A stretch of DNA of 64,000 nucleotides from Mycobacterium sp. (GTDB lineage: Bacteria; Actinomycetota; Actinomycetes; Mycobacteriales; Mycobacteriaceae). The stretch is taken from contig JAOPUT010000243.1 in assembly GCA_025963385.1 (NCBI GenBank), forward strand, positions 1-64,000. The letters are read 5' to 3'. Numbering within the stretch: position 1 is the stretch's first letter; each line of letters starts with the position of its first letter. Below the pieces are notes generated by a model. That model made no database searches and had not been told where the DNA came from. It saw only the letters and a list, made by a program, of their open reading frames with translations. Below are positions 52,835 to 64,000 of this stretch, piece after piece. The position numbers and the translations under genes were made by a program.

Positions 52835-53782
52835 TCAGTGATTGGCCGCCAGTACCGACAGCAGCTCGTAGCCGACGTGCGCCGCGGCGATGCCGGTGAT
52901 CTCGGCGTGGTCGTAGGCGGGCGACACCTCGACGATGTCGGCGCCCACCACGTTCAGCCCGACGAGTCCCCGCAGGGTGTTCAGCAGCTCGCGCGACGTC
53001 ATGCCACCAGCCTCGGGCGTCCCGGTGCCGGGGGCGTGGGCGGGGTCGAGCACGTCGATGTCCACGGAGACGTACACGGGCCCGCCGTCCAGCCGAGTCC
53101 GCATCCGGTCGACGATGCTCTTCACACCGTCGAATTGGTAGTCGTCGGAACGGATCACCTGGAACCCGAGGACGGCGTCGTCCTCGAGGTCCTGCTTGCT
53201 GTACAGCGGGCCGCGGATGCCGATGTGCTGCGAGCGCTCCATGTCGATCAGGCCCTCCTCGCTGGCCCGCCGGAACGGTGTGCCGTGCGTGTACGGTGCG
53301 CCGAAGTACGTGTCCCAGGTGTCGAGGTGGGCATCGAAGTGCAGCACGCCGATCGGGCCGTGGTCGCGGGCCAGCGACCGCAGGATGGGCAGGGCGATGG
53401 TGTGGTCACCCCCGATGGTGAGAACGGTCGAGCCGTCCTTGCGAAGGTCGGTGATCGACGAGTCGATGGTATTGATCGCATCCTCGATGTTGAACGGGTT
53501 GACCGCGATGTCCCCGCAGTCGGCGACCTGCTGTGAGGAGAACGGCGACACATCCATCGCAGGGTTGTAGGGCCGCAACAACTTCGACGCCGCACGCACG
53601 TGGCCCGGTCCGAAGCGGGCGCCTGGCCGGTAGGACACCCCGCTATCGAAGGGGATGCCCACGATGGAGACGTCGGCGGCCGTGACCTGATCGATGCGGG
53701 GGAGCCGTGCGAACGTGGCGGGGTCGGTGTAGCGCGGGACGCGACTGGCGTCCGGTGGCCCGATGATGTTGCGGTCGCTCAT
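52835..53782 (-). CDS. Agmatinase/ureohydrolase family protein
   Basis: [48 protein letters not shown] (Mn-binding arginase-fold motifs). Confidence 0.9.
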   Translation of the reverse strand: MSDRNIIGPPDASRVPRYTDPATFARLPRIDQVTAADVSIVGIPFDSGVSYRPGARFGPGHVRAASKLLRPYNPAMDVSPFSSQQVADCGDIAVNPFNIEDAINTIDSSITDLRKDGSTVLTIGGDHTIALPILRSLARDHGPIGVLHFDAHLDTWDTYFGAPYTHGTPFRRASEEGLIDMERSQHIGIRGPLYSKQDLEDDAVLGFQVIRSDDYQFDGVKSIVDRMRTRLDGGPVYVSVDIDVLDPAHAPGTGTPEAGGMTSRELLNTLRGLVGLNVVGADIVEVSPAYDHAEITGIAAAHVGYELLSVLAANH

Positions 53783-55254
53783 CGGTTCTCCTCCTTCGTG
53801 ACGGTCGCGGCGATGTCCTTCGTGCTGCCGGGATCGGCGACCGCGGGGTCGGAGCCGATGAACGCGAGCTCAGCTGACACGTCCAACGACCTGGTGACCG
53901 CGATGTACACCAGGCCGGACACCAGCAGGCCGACCATGAACGCGATGTCGACCTCACCGAGCGCCTTGGCGGCGGGCCCGACGAAGAAGGGCAGGTCGAC
54001 GAAGGGGATTTCGGCGGCGACGCCGACCAGGAAGGCGGTCAGCCCGCGCCACGACCACGCACCGTAGATTCCGTTGGGGGTGAACAGATCTGCGATGGCG
54101 TAATGACCGCGCCGGACGAAGAAGTAGTCGGTCAGGTTCACCGCGGTCCAGGGCGCCAGCAGGTACAGCATGATGAGCAGCGTGGTGTTGAGCGCCGTGG
54201 TCGCATTCGACAGCAGCAGGCTCATCACCAGCCAAGCGACCGCCAACACCACGATGGTCACCACGCGCAGGTTGCGCGTCGGCTTGACCGACTTCAGTGA
54301 ATCGAGGCCCGTGACGACGGTGAGCATGCCGCTGTAGGCGTTGAGGCCCATCGTCGCGACGAGCACCAGTGTCGACACGACCGCGAGCACGCTGCCCAGG
54401 TACGAGAAGATGGCGTTGCCAGTCTGATTGATGCCTGCCAGGGCATCGCTGGCGCCGAGGTAGGTGGCCATCCAGGCGCCGAGCGGGATCAGCCAGGCGG
54501 GTGACGCGGAGGCGCCGAGGAACACCGACGCGATGATGGCGGACGGCTTGGTGTCGCGTGGCAGGTAGCGGCTGTAGTCGGAGACGTACGGCGCGTAGGT
54601 GATGTTGTAGGAGGCTGCGACGCTGAACTGCACCAGGAATGCGACGAACGTGAAACCGCCGGGCGTGGACGCCGTTCCGGTCACGCCGCCGAACAGCACA
54701 CCACAGGTCAGGACGATCCAGAGCGGCAGGGATATCCAGAACAGCACGCGGAAACTCTTGTGCAGCAGGTCGTGTCCGAAGATCGCGACGAGCGCGGCGA
54801 TGACCGTGATGACGACCGCTACCACCACGGGATTCCAGCCGAAGATCGATTGCAGGCCGGATTTGATGATGACGACGTCGACGACGTTGAAGCCGACGAA
54901 GGTGAAGAGCGTGCCGACGAGCGGCAGCAGCACGCCGCGGTAGCCGAACTGCGCCCTGGACTGAATCATCTGGGGGAGTCCCAGCACCGGCCCCTGGGTG
55001 GCGTGAAACGCCATGAACAACGTGCCGAACGCGATGCCGGCGATGCCCGCGACGATCGTCCACCCCAGCGACAGGCCGAGGCTCGGGCCGACGAAGCCGA
55101 GGGCGAGGGTGAAGGGCTGGAAGTTGCCGACGAACCAGAACGGACCCTGGTGCGACACCTTGCCGTGCCGCTCACCGTCGGGAACGTAGTCGATGGACCT
55201 GGTCTCGATCATCGAGCCGCGGGCTTCCGCGGTCTCGGGGATGGTGGATGACAT
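53779..55254 (-). CDS. NCS1-family purine/cytosine permease-like transporter
   Basis: Multi-[72 protein letters not shown]; 4-nt overlap with the ureohydrolase gene. Confidence 0.88.
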   Translation of the reverse strand: MSSTIPETAEARGSMIETRSIDYVPDGERHGKVSHQGPFWFVGNFQPFTLALGFVGPSLGLSLGWTIVAGIAGIAFGTLFMAFHATQGPVLGLPQMIQSRAQFGYRGVLLPLVGTLFTFVGFNVVDVVIIKSGLQSIFGWNPVVVAVVITVIAALVAIFGHDLLHKSFRVLFWISLPLWIVLTCGVLFGGVTGTASTPGGFTFVAFLVQFSVAASYNITYAPYVSDYSRYLPRDTKPSAIIASVFLGASASPAWLIPLGAWMATYLGASDALAGINQTGNAIFSYLGSVLAVVSTLVLVATMGLNAYSGMLTVVTGLDSLKSVKPTRNLRVVTIVVLAVAWLVMSLLLSNATTALNTTLLIMLYLLAPWTAVNLTDYFFVRRGHYAIADLFTPNGIYGAWSWRGLTAFLVGVAAEIPFVDLPFFVGPAAKALGEVDIAFMVGLLVSGLVYIAVTRSLDVSAELAFIGSDPAVADPGSTKDIAATVTKEENR

Positions 55255-55379
55255 GGAGTGCTCCTACGGCAGGGGTGTGTTGCGTATCACCATGCGCCAT
55301 GAGCCCATCAGGCACTATGTCCGAATTGTTCAAAGTGTCCATTAAGATTGGGCGAAATGTACATCCATGCGGGTGAGCG

Positions 55380-56855
55380 ATGATCACCGTCGGCGACGTC
55401 GTTGCCGACGAGTCCCTGAACCTGCAGGTCGTGGCCGGTGCCGCTGGTTTGGACCGAGAGGTCACCTCCGCCCATGTCTCCGAGCTGACGTCGCCGAGGG
55501 ACTGGCTGCGCGGCGGCGAACTCCTCATGACGGTGGGGCTGCTGCTGCCGATGAAGCCTGCCGAATGCCGTGCCTATCTGTCCGAGTGCGCGGCAGCGGG
55601 CGTCGCGGGGGTCGCGCTCGGCCTCGGCCACGGGTTGCCGTACCAACACTGCCCCGTCGCCCTGCGTGAGGCGGCGCAGGAGGTCGGTGTGCCGCTGCTG
55701 GTGGTGCCCGACGAGACACCGTTCATCGCCGTCACCAAGTGGGTCTTCGAGACGATCGCCTGGCAGGAACGCCGCGACCTGCAGACCGCGATGGAGATCA
55801 ATCGCCGACTCACCGCCGTCGCGACGAGTGCCGCACCGCTGCAGGCCCTCCTGTCGGCGTGGTCGGAGAACAGCGACACCCCGTGCGTGGTGTGCGACAG
55901 CGGCGGTCGGCTGATGGCGGCGACGGCGGGCACCGACGCCGCGGTCGTCGAACGGGCCTGCCAGATCCCGTTCCATCCGCGCGCGGCGGGCGGCGGCTGG
56001 TCGATGGTCGGCGACTTCGAGGTGCACACCGTCGGAGCCGAGATGCCGCTCGCGTACGTCGTGCTGGGGGCCGACATGAACGTGACGTCTCGTGCCTCGT
56101 CGACGGTGCTGGTCTCCCTGATCGCCCTGGACATCGAGCGGCGCAACCTGTCCGATCAGCCCGAGCGGCGCCGCCGCGCCCAGGTGTTCGCCCAGTTGCT
56201 GCGACCCGGCATCAAACGCGATCGCGCACAACATCTTGCGGCCAGCGTCGGGTTGACGGGGGAGCTTTACCAGGTGGCCGTGATCGCGTCGGAGGACGTG
56301 GACTCGCTCGCGTTTCGACTCCACCTCGGTCTGGATGGAGCGCTGGTGCGGGTGAACGGCGGGCTGGTGGAAATCGCGCATTCCGATGCGACCGCGTTGA
56401 TGGACGTCCTCGGGACGCATGCAACCGGCCTGCCGACGGGCATCGGCGCCGCCACGTCACCGGAGTCGTTGGCGGTCTCGGCGATGCAGGCCCATTCACT
56501 GCTCCCGATCAGCGAGCACCTCGGCCGGATCGTCACCGCGAGCGAGGGGGAGACGGTGTCGCTGCTGCTGTCCCTTGGCACTCCGCAGGTGGTGCGCGGG
56601 TTCGCCGACGCCGTGCTCGCCCCGCTCGACCACCTCGATCCTCGCGAGCGGTTGGAACTGCTCCGGACGCTGGATCAGTGGCTGCGGGCCAACGGCGCCT
56701 GGGATCCCGCCGCGCACCGACTTTCACTGCACCGCAACACCGTCCGCAACAGGATCGACCGAATAGCGGCGTTGACCGGACGGCGTCTCAACGACGGTGA
56801 CGACCGCATGGAACTGTGGCTGGCGCTCAAGGCCAGGGCCGCCCTGCCGCAGTGA
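55380..56855 (+). CDS. PucR-family transcriptional regulator
   Basis: PucR N-terminal domain (LTSPRDWLRGGELLMTVGLLLP) and C-terminal LRANGAWDPAAHRLSLHRNTVRNRIDRI HTH; divergent from the permease. Confidence 0.88.
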   Translation: MITVGDVVADESLNLQVVAGAAGLDREVTSAHVSELTSPRDWLRGGELLMTVGLLLPMKPAECRAYLSECAAAGVAGVALGLGHGLPYQHCPVALREAAQEVGVPLLVVPDETPFIAVTKWVFETIAWQERRDLQTAMEINRRLTAVATSAAPLQALLSAWSENSDTPCVVCDSGGRLMAATAGTDAAVVERACQIPFHPRAAGGGWSMVGDFEVHTVGAEMPLAYVVLGADMNVTSRASSTVLVSLIALDIERRNLSDQPERRRRAQVFAQLLRPGIKRDRAQHLAASVGLTGELYQVAVIASEDVDSLAFRLHLGLDGALVRVNGGLVEIAHSDATALMDVLGTHATGLPTGIGAATSPESLAVSAMQAHSLLPISEHLGRIVTASEGETVSLLLSLGTPQVVRGFADAVLAPLDHLDPRERLELLRTLDQWLRANGAWDPAAHRLSLHRNTVRNRIDRIAALTGRRLNDGDDRMELWLALKARAALPQ

Positions 56856-57623
<768 letters not shown>

Positions 57624-57626
<3 letters not shown>

Positions 57627-57748
57627 CGAGCGCTTGCGCGAGGAACCGATGGCACTGACGAGCGCTTGCGCGAGGAACGGATGGCACTGACGAGCGCTTG
57701 CGCGAGGAACCGATGGCACTGACGAGCGCTTGCGCGAGGAACCGATGG
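57624..57748 (+). repeat. Four-copy 32-bp tandem repeat TGACGAGCGCTTGCGCGAGGAACCGATGGCAC between dapB and the next gene
   Basis: Copies at 57624, 57656 (one substitution), 57688 and 57720 (runs into the next gene's ATG at 57745). Confidence 0.95.
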
Positions 57749-58221
57749 AGCTGAAGAAGGACGACGGGTCGCGCGCACTGCGCATCCAACTGCTCATCGG
57801 CCTGATGTGCCTGGCGATGGTCGGGTACTTCATCCTGCTCGGGCGGGCCGGTGTCATCCTCGTCAACTCCGGTCGGCCCGCGGCGATCGGCCTGGGCCTG
57901 GCGATCTTCGTGATGCCGGCGATCGGGCTGTGGGCCATGATCGCCACGCTCCGTGCGGGTTTCGCTCATCAGCGGCTCGCTCGACTCGCCCGCGAGTCGG
58001 GCAGGGAGCTCGACGTCAGTGCGTTGCCGCGCAGGCCGTCCGGCCGCATCGAGCGTGACGCCGCCGACGAACTCTTCGACACGGTGCGGGCCGAGGTCGA
58101 GGCCGACCCCGACGACTGGCTGCGCTGGTACCGACTGGCACGCGCGTACGACTATGCGGGCGACCGTGGCCGGGCCAGGGAGACGATGAAGAAGGCCGTC
58201 GCCATGCAGGAGCGGACGTGA
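57745..58221 (+). CDS. Conserved membrane protein with C-terminal TPR-like segment
   Basis: Two TM helices, then WLRWYRLARAYDYAGDRGRARETMKKAVAMQ; downstream of dapB. Confidence 0.75.
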   Translation: MELKKDDGSRALRIQLLIGLMCLAMVGYFILLGRAGVILVNSGRPAAIGLGLAIFVMPAIGLWAMIATLRAGFAHQRLARLARESGRELDVSALPRRPSGRIERDAADELFDTVRAEVEADPDDWLRWYRLARAYDYAGDRGRARETMKKAVAMQERT

Positions 58222-58673
58222 GCAAGACGCTGCTGATCGTCCATCACACCCCGTCGCCGCATACCCAGGAGATGTTCGAGGCCGTGGTGTCCGGTGCCAC
58301 CGACCCCGACATCGAAGGCGTCGAGGTGGTGCGGCGCGCCGCGCTGACCCTCTCGCCGGCAGACATGCTCGCGGCGGACGGCTACGTCCTCGGCACACCG
58401 GCCAATCTCGGCTACATGAGTGGGGCGCTCAAGCACGCCTTCGACGTCTGCTACTACCCGTGCCTGGACGCCACCCGCGGGCGGCCGTTCGGTCTATACC
58501 TGCACGGCAACGAGGGCACCGAGGGGGCCGAGCGCGGCGTCGCGGCCATCACGACCGGCCTGGGGTGGGTCAAGGCGGCCGACACCGTGGTCGTGTCGGG
58601 ACGGCCGAGCAAGGACGACGTCGAGGCGTGTTGGAACCTCGGGGCGACGGTCGCCGCTACGCTCATGGGCTGA
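58218..58673 (+). CDS. Flavodoxin/NADPH-dependent FMN reductase-like protein
   Basis: LLIVHHTPSPHTQEMFEAV, LGTPANLGYMSGALKHAFD. Confidence 0.82.
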   Translation: MSKTLLIVHHTPSPHTQEMFEAVVSGATDPDIEGVEVVRRAALTLSPADMLAADGYVLGTPANLGYMSGALKHAFDVCYYPCLDATRGRPFGLYLHGNEGTEGAERGVAAITTGLGWVKAADTVVVSGRPSKDDVEACWNLGATVAATLMG

Positions 58674-58687
58674 CGATAGGAGCGCGC

Positions 58688-59152
58688 ATGCCTGGAATCG
58701 CAGAGCTCGCACTGGCTGGAGCCCCGATCGCCGGTGGCGCGCTACTCGGCGTCGTCGCAGGCAACCTGCGCGCCCCTGACATCCGGGCGCTGGTCAAACA
58801 GGACATGGACCTGCTGGACAGGCTTCCGCCCGAGCAGGTCGAGCGCCGCGCCGAGCTGCAGCGGGTGATCGACATCCGCATCGACGACATGATCGCCGCC
58901 GTCGACAAGCAGCGGTCGATGCTGGAGGTCGCGGCGTCCTACCGGGGAAACTGGCGCGACATCGTCGTATTCATTTGCGCGATCCTGTTCACCATCATCT
59001 GGTGGAACACCGACCACGCGCGCAACAACTACTGGCTGATGTTCGGGGTGATGATCCTCGTGTCGGTGGCCGCAGGCATCTACGCGGGACGCGGGATACT
59101 GCGGGCGATAGGGACCTATCTGCGTGGCCGAAAGGCCGAGCAGGGTCAGTAG
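58688..59152 (+). CDS. Hypothetical membrane protein
   Basis: TM segments DIVVFICAILFTIIWW and YWLMFGVMILVSVAAGIYAG. Confidence 0.7.
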   Translation: MPGIAELALAGAPIAGGALLGVVAGNLRAPDIRALVKQDMDLLDRLPPEQVERRAELQRVIDIRIDDMIAAVDKQRSMLEVAASYRGNWRDIVVFICAILFTIIWWNTDHARNNYWLMFGVMILVSVAAGIYAGRGILRAIGTYLRGRKAEQGQ

Positions 59153-60075
59153 TGGTACGTGTCGGACGGCGCGGGAACGTGATCGGGGTCGTCGCCGAAC
59201 TGCGATGAGTGGATGCCGTACGCCTTGGCCAGATCCAGGATCTTGGTGGCACGGGCGATGCGCGGCAGATCCGAGCCATTGCGGATCTCGCCTCCGTCGC
59301 GCTGAAACTCCGCGAAGAACTCGTTGGCCCAACTGATTTCGTCCTGCGACGGCGACAGCCCCTCGTTGACCGACGGGCACTGATCGGGCGTCAGGCAGAT
59401 CTTGCCGGTCATGCCGAATTCGACGGACACGGCGCTGGCCTCGATCAGCTTCAGCGCGCTCGATCCGATGGTAGGGCCGTCGATGGCGCTCGGCAGGTGG
59501 GCCGCCTTCGCCGCGATGGTGAACCGTGACCGTGCGTACGCCAGAGTGGCCGGGTTGTCCCCGAACCCGGTGTCGCGGCGGAAGTCGCCGATGCCGAACG
59601 CGAGGCGGAAGGTGCCCTTGGTCGCAGCGATCTCGGTGATGCGCTCGAGTCCCCGCGCGGTCTCGACCAGGGCGACGATCGGCACGTCGGGCAGTCGCTT
59701 GGCCGTCTCGATGACGTGGTCGACCGATTCGACCATCGCGAGCATGATCCCGCCGACCGAGGTCGTGGCCAGCATGTCGAGATCGTCGGCCCACCACTTG
59801 GTGCCGAAGCCATTGACGCGCACCCAGTCGTCGTTGCCTGCGTCGAGCCACCGCTTCACGTTGTCGCGCGCGGAGTCCTTGTCCTTGGGAGCCACCGCGT
59901 CCTCGATGTCGAGGACGACGATGTCGGCGCGGGAGTGTGCGGCCGCGGCGAACCGGTCGTACTGCGTGCCGTTGACCAGCAGCCAGCTCCTGGCGAGCAC
60001 CGGGTCGATGCGCGATCCGGGTTCCGAGAGGTCATGGCTGAAATCCGGATTCTCGCCTGTCGTCTGGTCGTACAC
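59146..60075 (-). CDS. HpcH/HpaI aldolase / citrate lyase beta-like (CitE-like) protein
   Basis: RSWLLVNGTQYDRFAAAAHSRADIVVLDIEDAVAPKDKDSARDNV; VALVETARGLERITEIA; FGIGDFRRDTG. Confidence 0.85.
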   Translation of the reverse strand: MYDQTTGENPDFSHDLSEPGSRIDPVLARSWLLVNGTQYDRFAAAAHSRADIVVLDIEDAVAPKDKDSARDNVKRWLDAGNDDWVRVNGFGTKWWADDLDMLATTSVGGIMLAMVESVDHVIETAKRLPDVPIVALVETARGLERITEIAATKGTFRLAFGIGDFRRDTGFGDNPATLAYARSRFTIAAKAAHLPSAIDGPTIGSSALKLIEASAVSVEFGMTGKICLTPDQCPSVNEGLSPSQDEISWANEFFAEFQRDGGEIRNGSDLPRIARATKILDLAKAYGIHSSQFGDDPDHVPAPSDTYHY

Positions 60076-60126
60076 CCGTCAATCGTCGCCTACCGGGTGA
60101 CGGCGAGGCAAAACGGCTCCGAGTTC

Positions 60127-60867
60127 TCAGCCCAGCTTCGCGCCGAAGAAGCTCTTCATCGCGTCCCAGTGCCGTTGGGCGGCGTCGGGGTCGTAGATGC
60201 CGTCGTGGTCGTGGACCGCGAATCCGTGTGCGGCGGGGTAGAACTCGATGGTGTGCTCGACATCGGCCGCCGTGAGCGCCTTGTCGAGGGTTTCAGCGGC
60301 CTCGTGGGTGAACGACTTGTCGTTCTCGGCGGCACCGACGTACACGGCCGCGGTGATCTGGTCGGCGAGCAGGTGCGGGCTGTTGGGATCGTCGGTCGCC
60401 AGCCCGCCGCCGTGGAACGACATGGCGGCGGCGACGCGAGCGGGAACGCGGCCCGCGACCACCAGCGACGTGCGTCCACCCATGCAGTACCCGGTGGTAC
60501 CGAACGCGGTGCCGCTGACTTCCGGCCGGGACTCCAGGTAGTCGAAGAAGGCGGCGGCGTCGCTGGCCATCCGGTCGTTGGTGATGCTGCCCATCATGCC
60601 CATCAACCGCTTGCGCTCCCCGTCGTCACCGAAGGCCGTGTTGATGTCGAAGGGTGCCCAGTCGCCGTCGCGGTAGTAGATGTCGGGCACCAGGACGGCG
60701 TAGCCGTCGCCGGCCAGCTTCTCGGCCATCTCCACCATCACGGGGCGCCTGCCCGCCGCGTCCGGATACATCACGATCCCCGGCCACGGGCCGTCACCCT
60801 CGGGTGTGGCAAGCGTGACCGGACATGTTCCGTCTGGCGTGGTGATGGTGTCTGTGATCGTCGGCAT
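60127..60867 (-). CDS. Dienelactone hydrolase family protein
   Basis: TGYCMGGRTSLVVAGRVP nucleophile elbow, FYPAAHGFAVHD. Confidence 0.9.
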   Translation of the reverse strand: MPTITDTITTPDGTCPVTLATPEGDGPWPGIVMYPDAAGRRPVMVEMAEKLAGDGYAVLVPDIYYRDGDWAPFDINTAFGDDGERKRLMGMMGSITNDRMASDAAAFFDYLESRPEVSGTAFGTTGYCMGGRTSLVVAGRVPARVAAAMSFHGGGLATDDPNSPHLLADQITAAVYVGAAENDKSFTHEAAETLDKALTAADVEHTIEFYPAAHGFAVHDHDGIYDPDAAQRHWDAMKSFFGAKLG

Positions 60868-60917
60868 GCCCTCCGTTTTACTCCCGTCCTCTGGACGTAT
60901 CCCACTGAGACTGCGCT

Positions 60918-60959
60918 GACGGCGCAAAAGTGCGAGTGACCGTCACCGTGAACGCCGTC
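60918..60959. repeat. 42-bp palindrome-ended repeat, family 2 copy A
   Basis: Terminal inverted repeats GACGGCG...CGCCGTC; direct-orientation counterpart at 61854..61895. Confidence 0.7.
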
Positions 60960-61835
60960 TCGAGTCGCAGGCCTGGCGCACACGGTGCACGATCTCGGCC
61001 CGACGATGTTCAGCGACTACACGAATGACGATCCACCCGATGGAGGTGAGGTACTCCAGTCGGATGATGTCCTTGGAGTAGACGGGACGGTCGGTGTGGT
61101 GCCTGCCGTCGTACTCGACGGCGACCATCAGGTCCTCCCAGCCCATGTCGAGGTAGTAGCGAGGAAAGCCGTCCGGTCCGCGAACCGGTATCTGAGTCTG
61201 CGGTCGGGGGAGGCCCGCATCGATCAGCATCAACCGCAGCCGGGTCTCCCGTGGCGACTCCGCGCCGGCGTCGACGAGATCGAGCACCCGGTCCAACTGC
61301 CGCAGGCCCTTGACGTGTGGATGTCCGAGCGCCAATGCCTGCACGTCGTCGACCTTCAAATGGGTAGCTCTTGCCAGTGAGTCCAGCTGGGCCACCGCCT
61401 GCTCCAAGGGACCGCGACGCCCCAGGTCGAATGCCGTCCGTTCGGCGGTGGTGACCGCCATGCCTCGGACGCTCGCCACCTCGTGGTCCAGCAGTGTCTC
61501 GTTGCGGGTCACGACGCCCGCAGGGGTCGATGGTTGGCCCAGTTCAGCTCGATCGGGCTGTCGTCGTCGACCCATTTGGTGCCCAGCATCGCCGATGCCG
61601 CCAGGCCCCCGATGACGCTCTCGCGCCCGGACCACAGCCATGCCGCGACGGTTCTGTCCCCGAGCGTGAGCGGCATCCGTTTCGGGGCGTACACGTCGGG
61701 CAGTACCCGGCGGTAGAGGGTCCGGAGCTCGTGACGGCTGAGTGCCCCGCTGGCCAGGGCCTCGCTCCCGATGAAGACTCCCTCCATGCGCCGCAGGGTT
61801 TCATGCCCTCGGAGCTGGCCGCTTGATTCATCCAC
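60943..61835 (-). pseudogene. DUF559/AbiEi-like protein gene split by an apparent 1-nt frameshift
   Basis: 5' ORF 61509..61835 (MEGVFIGSEALASGALSRHELRTLYRR...ELNWANHRP) continues in another frame as PAGVVTRNETLLDHEVASVRGMAVTTAERTAFDLGRRG... to 60943; adding one C in the CCCC run (+ strand GGGG 61523-61526) rejoins the frames as NHRPPAGVVTRNETLL. Confidence 0.75.
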
Positions 61836-61853
61836 ACCCGTTGAGGCGGTACT

Positions 61854-61895
61854 GACGGCGGGAAAGTACGAGTGACTCGCGCCCCGAGCGCCGTC
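61854..61895. repeat. 42-bp palindrome-ended repeat, family 2 copy B
   Basis: GACGGCG...CGCCGTC; over the 45-nt alignment 35/45 positions match copy A. Confidence 0.7.
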
Positions 61896-61928
61896 TCAAC
61901 CGTCGGGGTCTGGCCGTAAACTGACCTC

Positions 61929-62729
61929 GTGCCGATCGAGACGCCGTACGAAGACCTGCTGCGCCTGGTGCTCGAGACGGGGACGCCCAAGGCCGACCGC
62001 ACGGGCACGGGCACCCGTAGCCTGTTCGGCCGCCAGCTCCGGTACGACCTCGCCGCCGGTTTCCCGCTGATCACCACCAAGAAGGTGCACCTCAAGTCCG
62101 TCGTCTACGAGCTGCTGTGGTTCCTGCGAGGTGACTCCAACGTCGCCTGGCTGCACGAGCACGGCGTCACGATATGGGACGAGTGGGCTAGCGAGACAGG
62201 CGATCTCGGGCCGATCTACGGTGTCCAGTGGCGGTCGTGGCCGACGCCGTCCGGCGAGCACATCGACCAGATCAGTGCTGCCATCGACCTGCTCAAGCGC
62301 GATCCCGATTCCCGCCGCAACATCGTGTCCGCCTGGAACGTGGGAGAGATCCCGCAGATGGCGTTGCCGCCGTGCCACGCGTTCTTCCAGTTCTACGTCG
62401 CCGACGGCAAGCTCTCGTGCCAGCTCTACCAGCGCAGCGCCGACCTCTTCCTCGGCGTGCCCTTCAACATCGCCAGCTACGCGCTGCTGACCCACATGAT
62501 GGCGGCGCAAGCCGGTCTCGGCGTCGGCGAGTTCGTCTGGACCGGCGGCGACTGCCACATCTACGACAACCACGTCGAACAGGTCCGGCTGCAACTCAGT
62601 CGAGACCCTCGACCGTACCCGGAACTCGTTCTCGCGCCGCGTGACTCGATCTTCGACTACACGTACGACGACATCGCGATCGTCAACTACGACCCGCATC
62701 CGGGGATCAAGGCACCCGTCGCCGTATGA
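61929..62729 (+). CDS. thyA: Thymidylate synthase
   Basis: [60 protein letters not shown]. Confidence 0.97.
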   Translation: MPIETPYEDLLRLVLETGTPKADRTGTGTRSLFGRQLRYDLAAGFPLITTKKVHLKSVVYELLWFLRGDSNVAWLHEHGVTIWDEWASETGDLGPIYGVQWRSWPTPSGEHIDQISAAIDLLKRDPDSRRNIVSAWNVGEIPQMALPPCHAFFQFYVADGKLSCQLYQRSADLFLGVPFNIASYALLTHMMAAQAGLGVGEFVWTGGDCHIYDNHVEQVRLQLSRDPRPYPELVLAPRDSIFDYTYDDIAIVNYDPHPGIKAPVAV

Positions 62730-62757
62730 GGCCTGCTGGCATGGCCGAGCATCGCCT

Positions 62758-63240
62758 ATGACGATTGGCCTCATCTGGGCCCAGTCGACCTCCGGGGTCA
62801 TCGGCCGCGACAACGGCATCCCGTGGCGTCTTCCCGAGGACCAGGCGCGATTCAAGGAACTCACGCTGGGCCACACCGTCGTCATGGGCAGGCTGACGTG
62901 GGAGTCCCTGCCCGCCAAGGTCCGGCCGCTGCCGGGGCGCAGAAATGTCGTAGTCACCAGGCAGGCTGACTTCATGGCCGAGGGCGCGACGGTGGTGAGC
63001 GGCCTCGAGGGCGCGCTCGGGGACGACGACACGTGGGTGATCGGTGGGGCGCAGATCTACGCACTCGCTCTGCCGCTGGCCACCCGCTGTGAGGTCACCG
63101 AGGTCGACGTGGACCTGCCTCGGGAGGACGGCGACGCCATCGCCCCGGCGCTCGACGAGTCGTGGGTCGGCGCCGAGGGCGACTGGCTGACGAGCGCGTC
63201 CGGCCTCCGGTACCGGTTCACGAGCTACCTGCGGGCATGA
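62758..63240 (+). CDS. dfrA: Dihydrofolate reductase
   Basis: [52 protein letters not shown]. Confidence 0.96.
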   Translation: MTIGLIWAQSTSGVIGRDNGIPWRLPEDQARFKELTLGHTVVMGRLTWESLPAKVRPLPGRRNVVVTRQADFMAEGATVVSGLEGALGDDDTWVIGGAQIYALALPLATRCEVTEVDVDLPREDGDAIAPALDESWVGAEGDWLTSASGLRYRFTSYLRA

Positions 63241-64000
63241 GGCTCAGCATCGCGCAGGCACGTCGGGTGGCCGTCGCCGCACAGGGATTCGGAGAGGCCA
63301 AGCCCGCTGTGGTGACGCGCAGTCACCTGCGACGACTGGTGTCGCGGATCCAGGTATTGCAACTGGACTCCGTGTCGGTGGCCGTGCGGGCGCACTACGC
63401 GCCGGTGTTCAGCCGCCTCGGGCCCTATGACCGCGGTGTCCTCGAGAAGGCGGCGTGGCGCCACAGCGCGCGTCAGCCGCGCCTGCTGGTCGAGTACTGG
63501 GCGCACGAGGCGGCACTGATGGCCGTCGACGACTGGCCACTCTTGCGCTGGCGGATGCGTGAATACGCCGACGGGCGGTGGGGCAAGGAGATCGTCCGGA
63601 AGAACCGGCAGCTCGCCGAGGACGTCATCGCCGCCGTCGCCGAGCTGGGCCCGTCGACGGCGGGACAGATCGAGGCGCACCTGGAGTCGGAGCCGCGCGG
63701 CCGCAAGGGCCCGTGGTGGGACCGCAGCGACACCAAGTGGGTGGCCGAGGCGCTGTTCGCGTCCGGGGCCCTGACGACCGCCACCCGCGTCGGGTTCGCC
63801 AGGCACTACGACCTGAGCGAACGCGTCCTGCCGCCGGAGGTCTTCGCGCGCGAGGTGGACGACGACGTGGCGGTCCGCGAGCTGGTGCTGAGGGCGGCCA
63901 CCGCGCTGGGCGTAGCCACCGAGACCGACATCCGCGACTACTTCCGGCTCGGCGCCGGGCAGGCCAAGCCGGTGATCGCCGAGCTGGTGGCCGCCGGCGA
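63237..64000 (+). CDS. YcaQ-like winged-helix (HTH_42) DNA glycosylase family protein, 3' end outside the window
   Basis: Open frame to the window end; [18 protein letters not shown]...[34 protein letters not shown]; 4-nt overlap with the dfrA stop. Confidence 0.85.
   Translation, partial: MRLSIAQARRVAVAAQGFGEAKPAVVTRSHLRRLVSRIQVLQLDSVSVAVRAHYAPVFSRLGPYDRGVLEKAAWRHSARQPRLLVEYWAHEAALMAVDDWPLLRWRMREYADGRWGKEIVRKNRQLAEDVIAAVAELGPSTAGQIEAHLESEPRGRKGPWWDRSDTKWVAEALFASGALTTATRVGFARHYDLSERVLPPEVFAREVDDDVAVRELVLRAATALGVATETDIRDYFRLGAGQAKPVIAELVAAG

Noticed and set aside
61509-61540. Programmed ribosomal frameshift in the DUF559/AbiEi-like gene
   Set aside because: Only a short CCCC run is present with no recognisable slippery heptamer or stimulatory pseudoknot; sequencing error or pseudogene is simpler.

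Overview
This is a high-GC actinobacterial chromosome segment. Gene content and order match a Mycobacterium/Mycolicibacterium-type genome around the mtr-mqo-cobO/cobB-cysG-efpA-proS-rimP-nusA-infB-rbfA-truB-ribF-rpsO-pnp-ald-dapB-thyA-dfrA region. Most of the window is ordinary core and near-core genes. The parts that stand out are: (1) two tandem EfpA-type MFS transporter genes flanking an ~1,117-aa secreted Gly-rich protein that has a PGRS-like centre, uninterrupted collagen-like G-X-Y blocks at both ends, and no PE domain; (2) a four-copy 32-bp tandem repeat that starts at the dapB stop codon and ends in the start codon of the next gene, with each internal copy supplying a GAGGA-ATG and a 13-codon micro-ORF; (3) two families of short palindromic repeats (56 bp and 42 bp) whose copies bracket single genes (a methyltransferase and a frameshifted DUF559/AbiEi-like gene); (4) perfect 22-23 bp hairpins at convergent gene junctions; (5) a palindromic candidate operator between an ArsR regulator and nicT; (6) an in-frame 30-bp repeat next to a catalytic-type motif in a PuuD-like amidotransferase; (7) candidate structured leaders for pnp and rpsO. 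No tRNA, rRNA, CRISPR array, prophage or transposase was found. All homology calls come from reading the translations; no database search was run.
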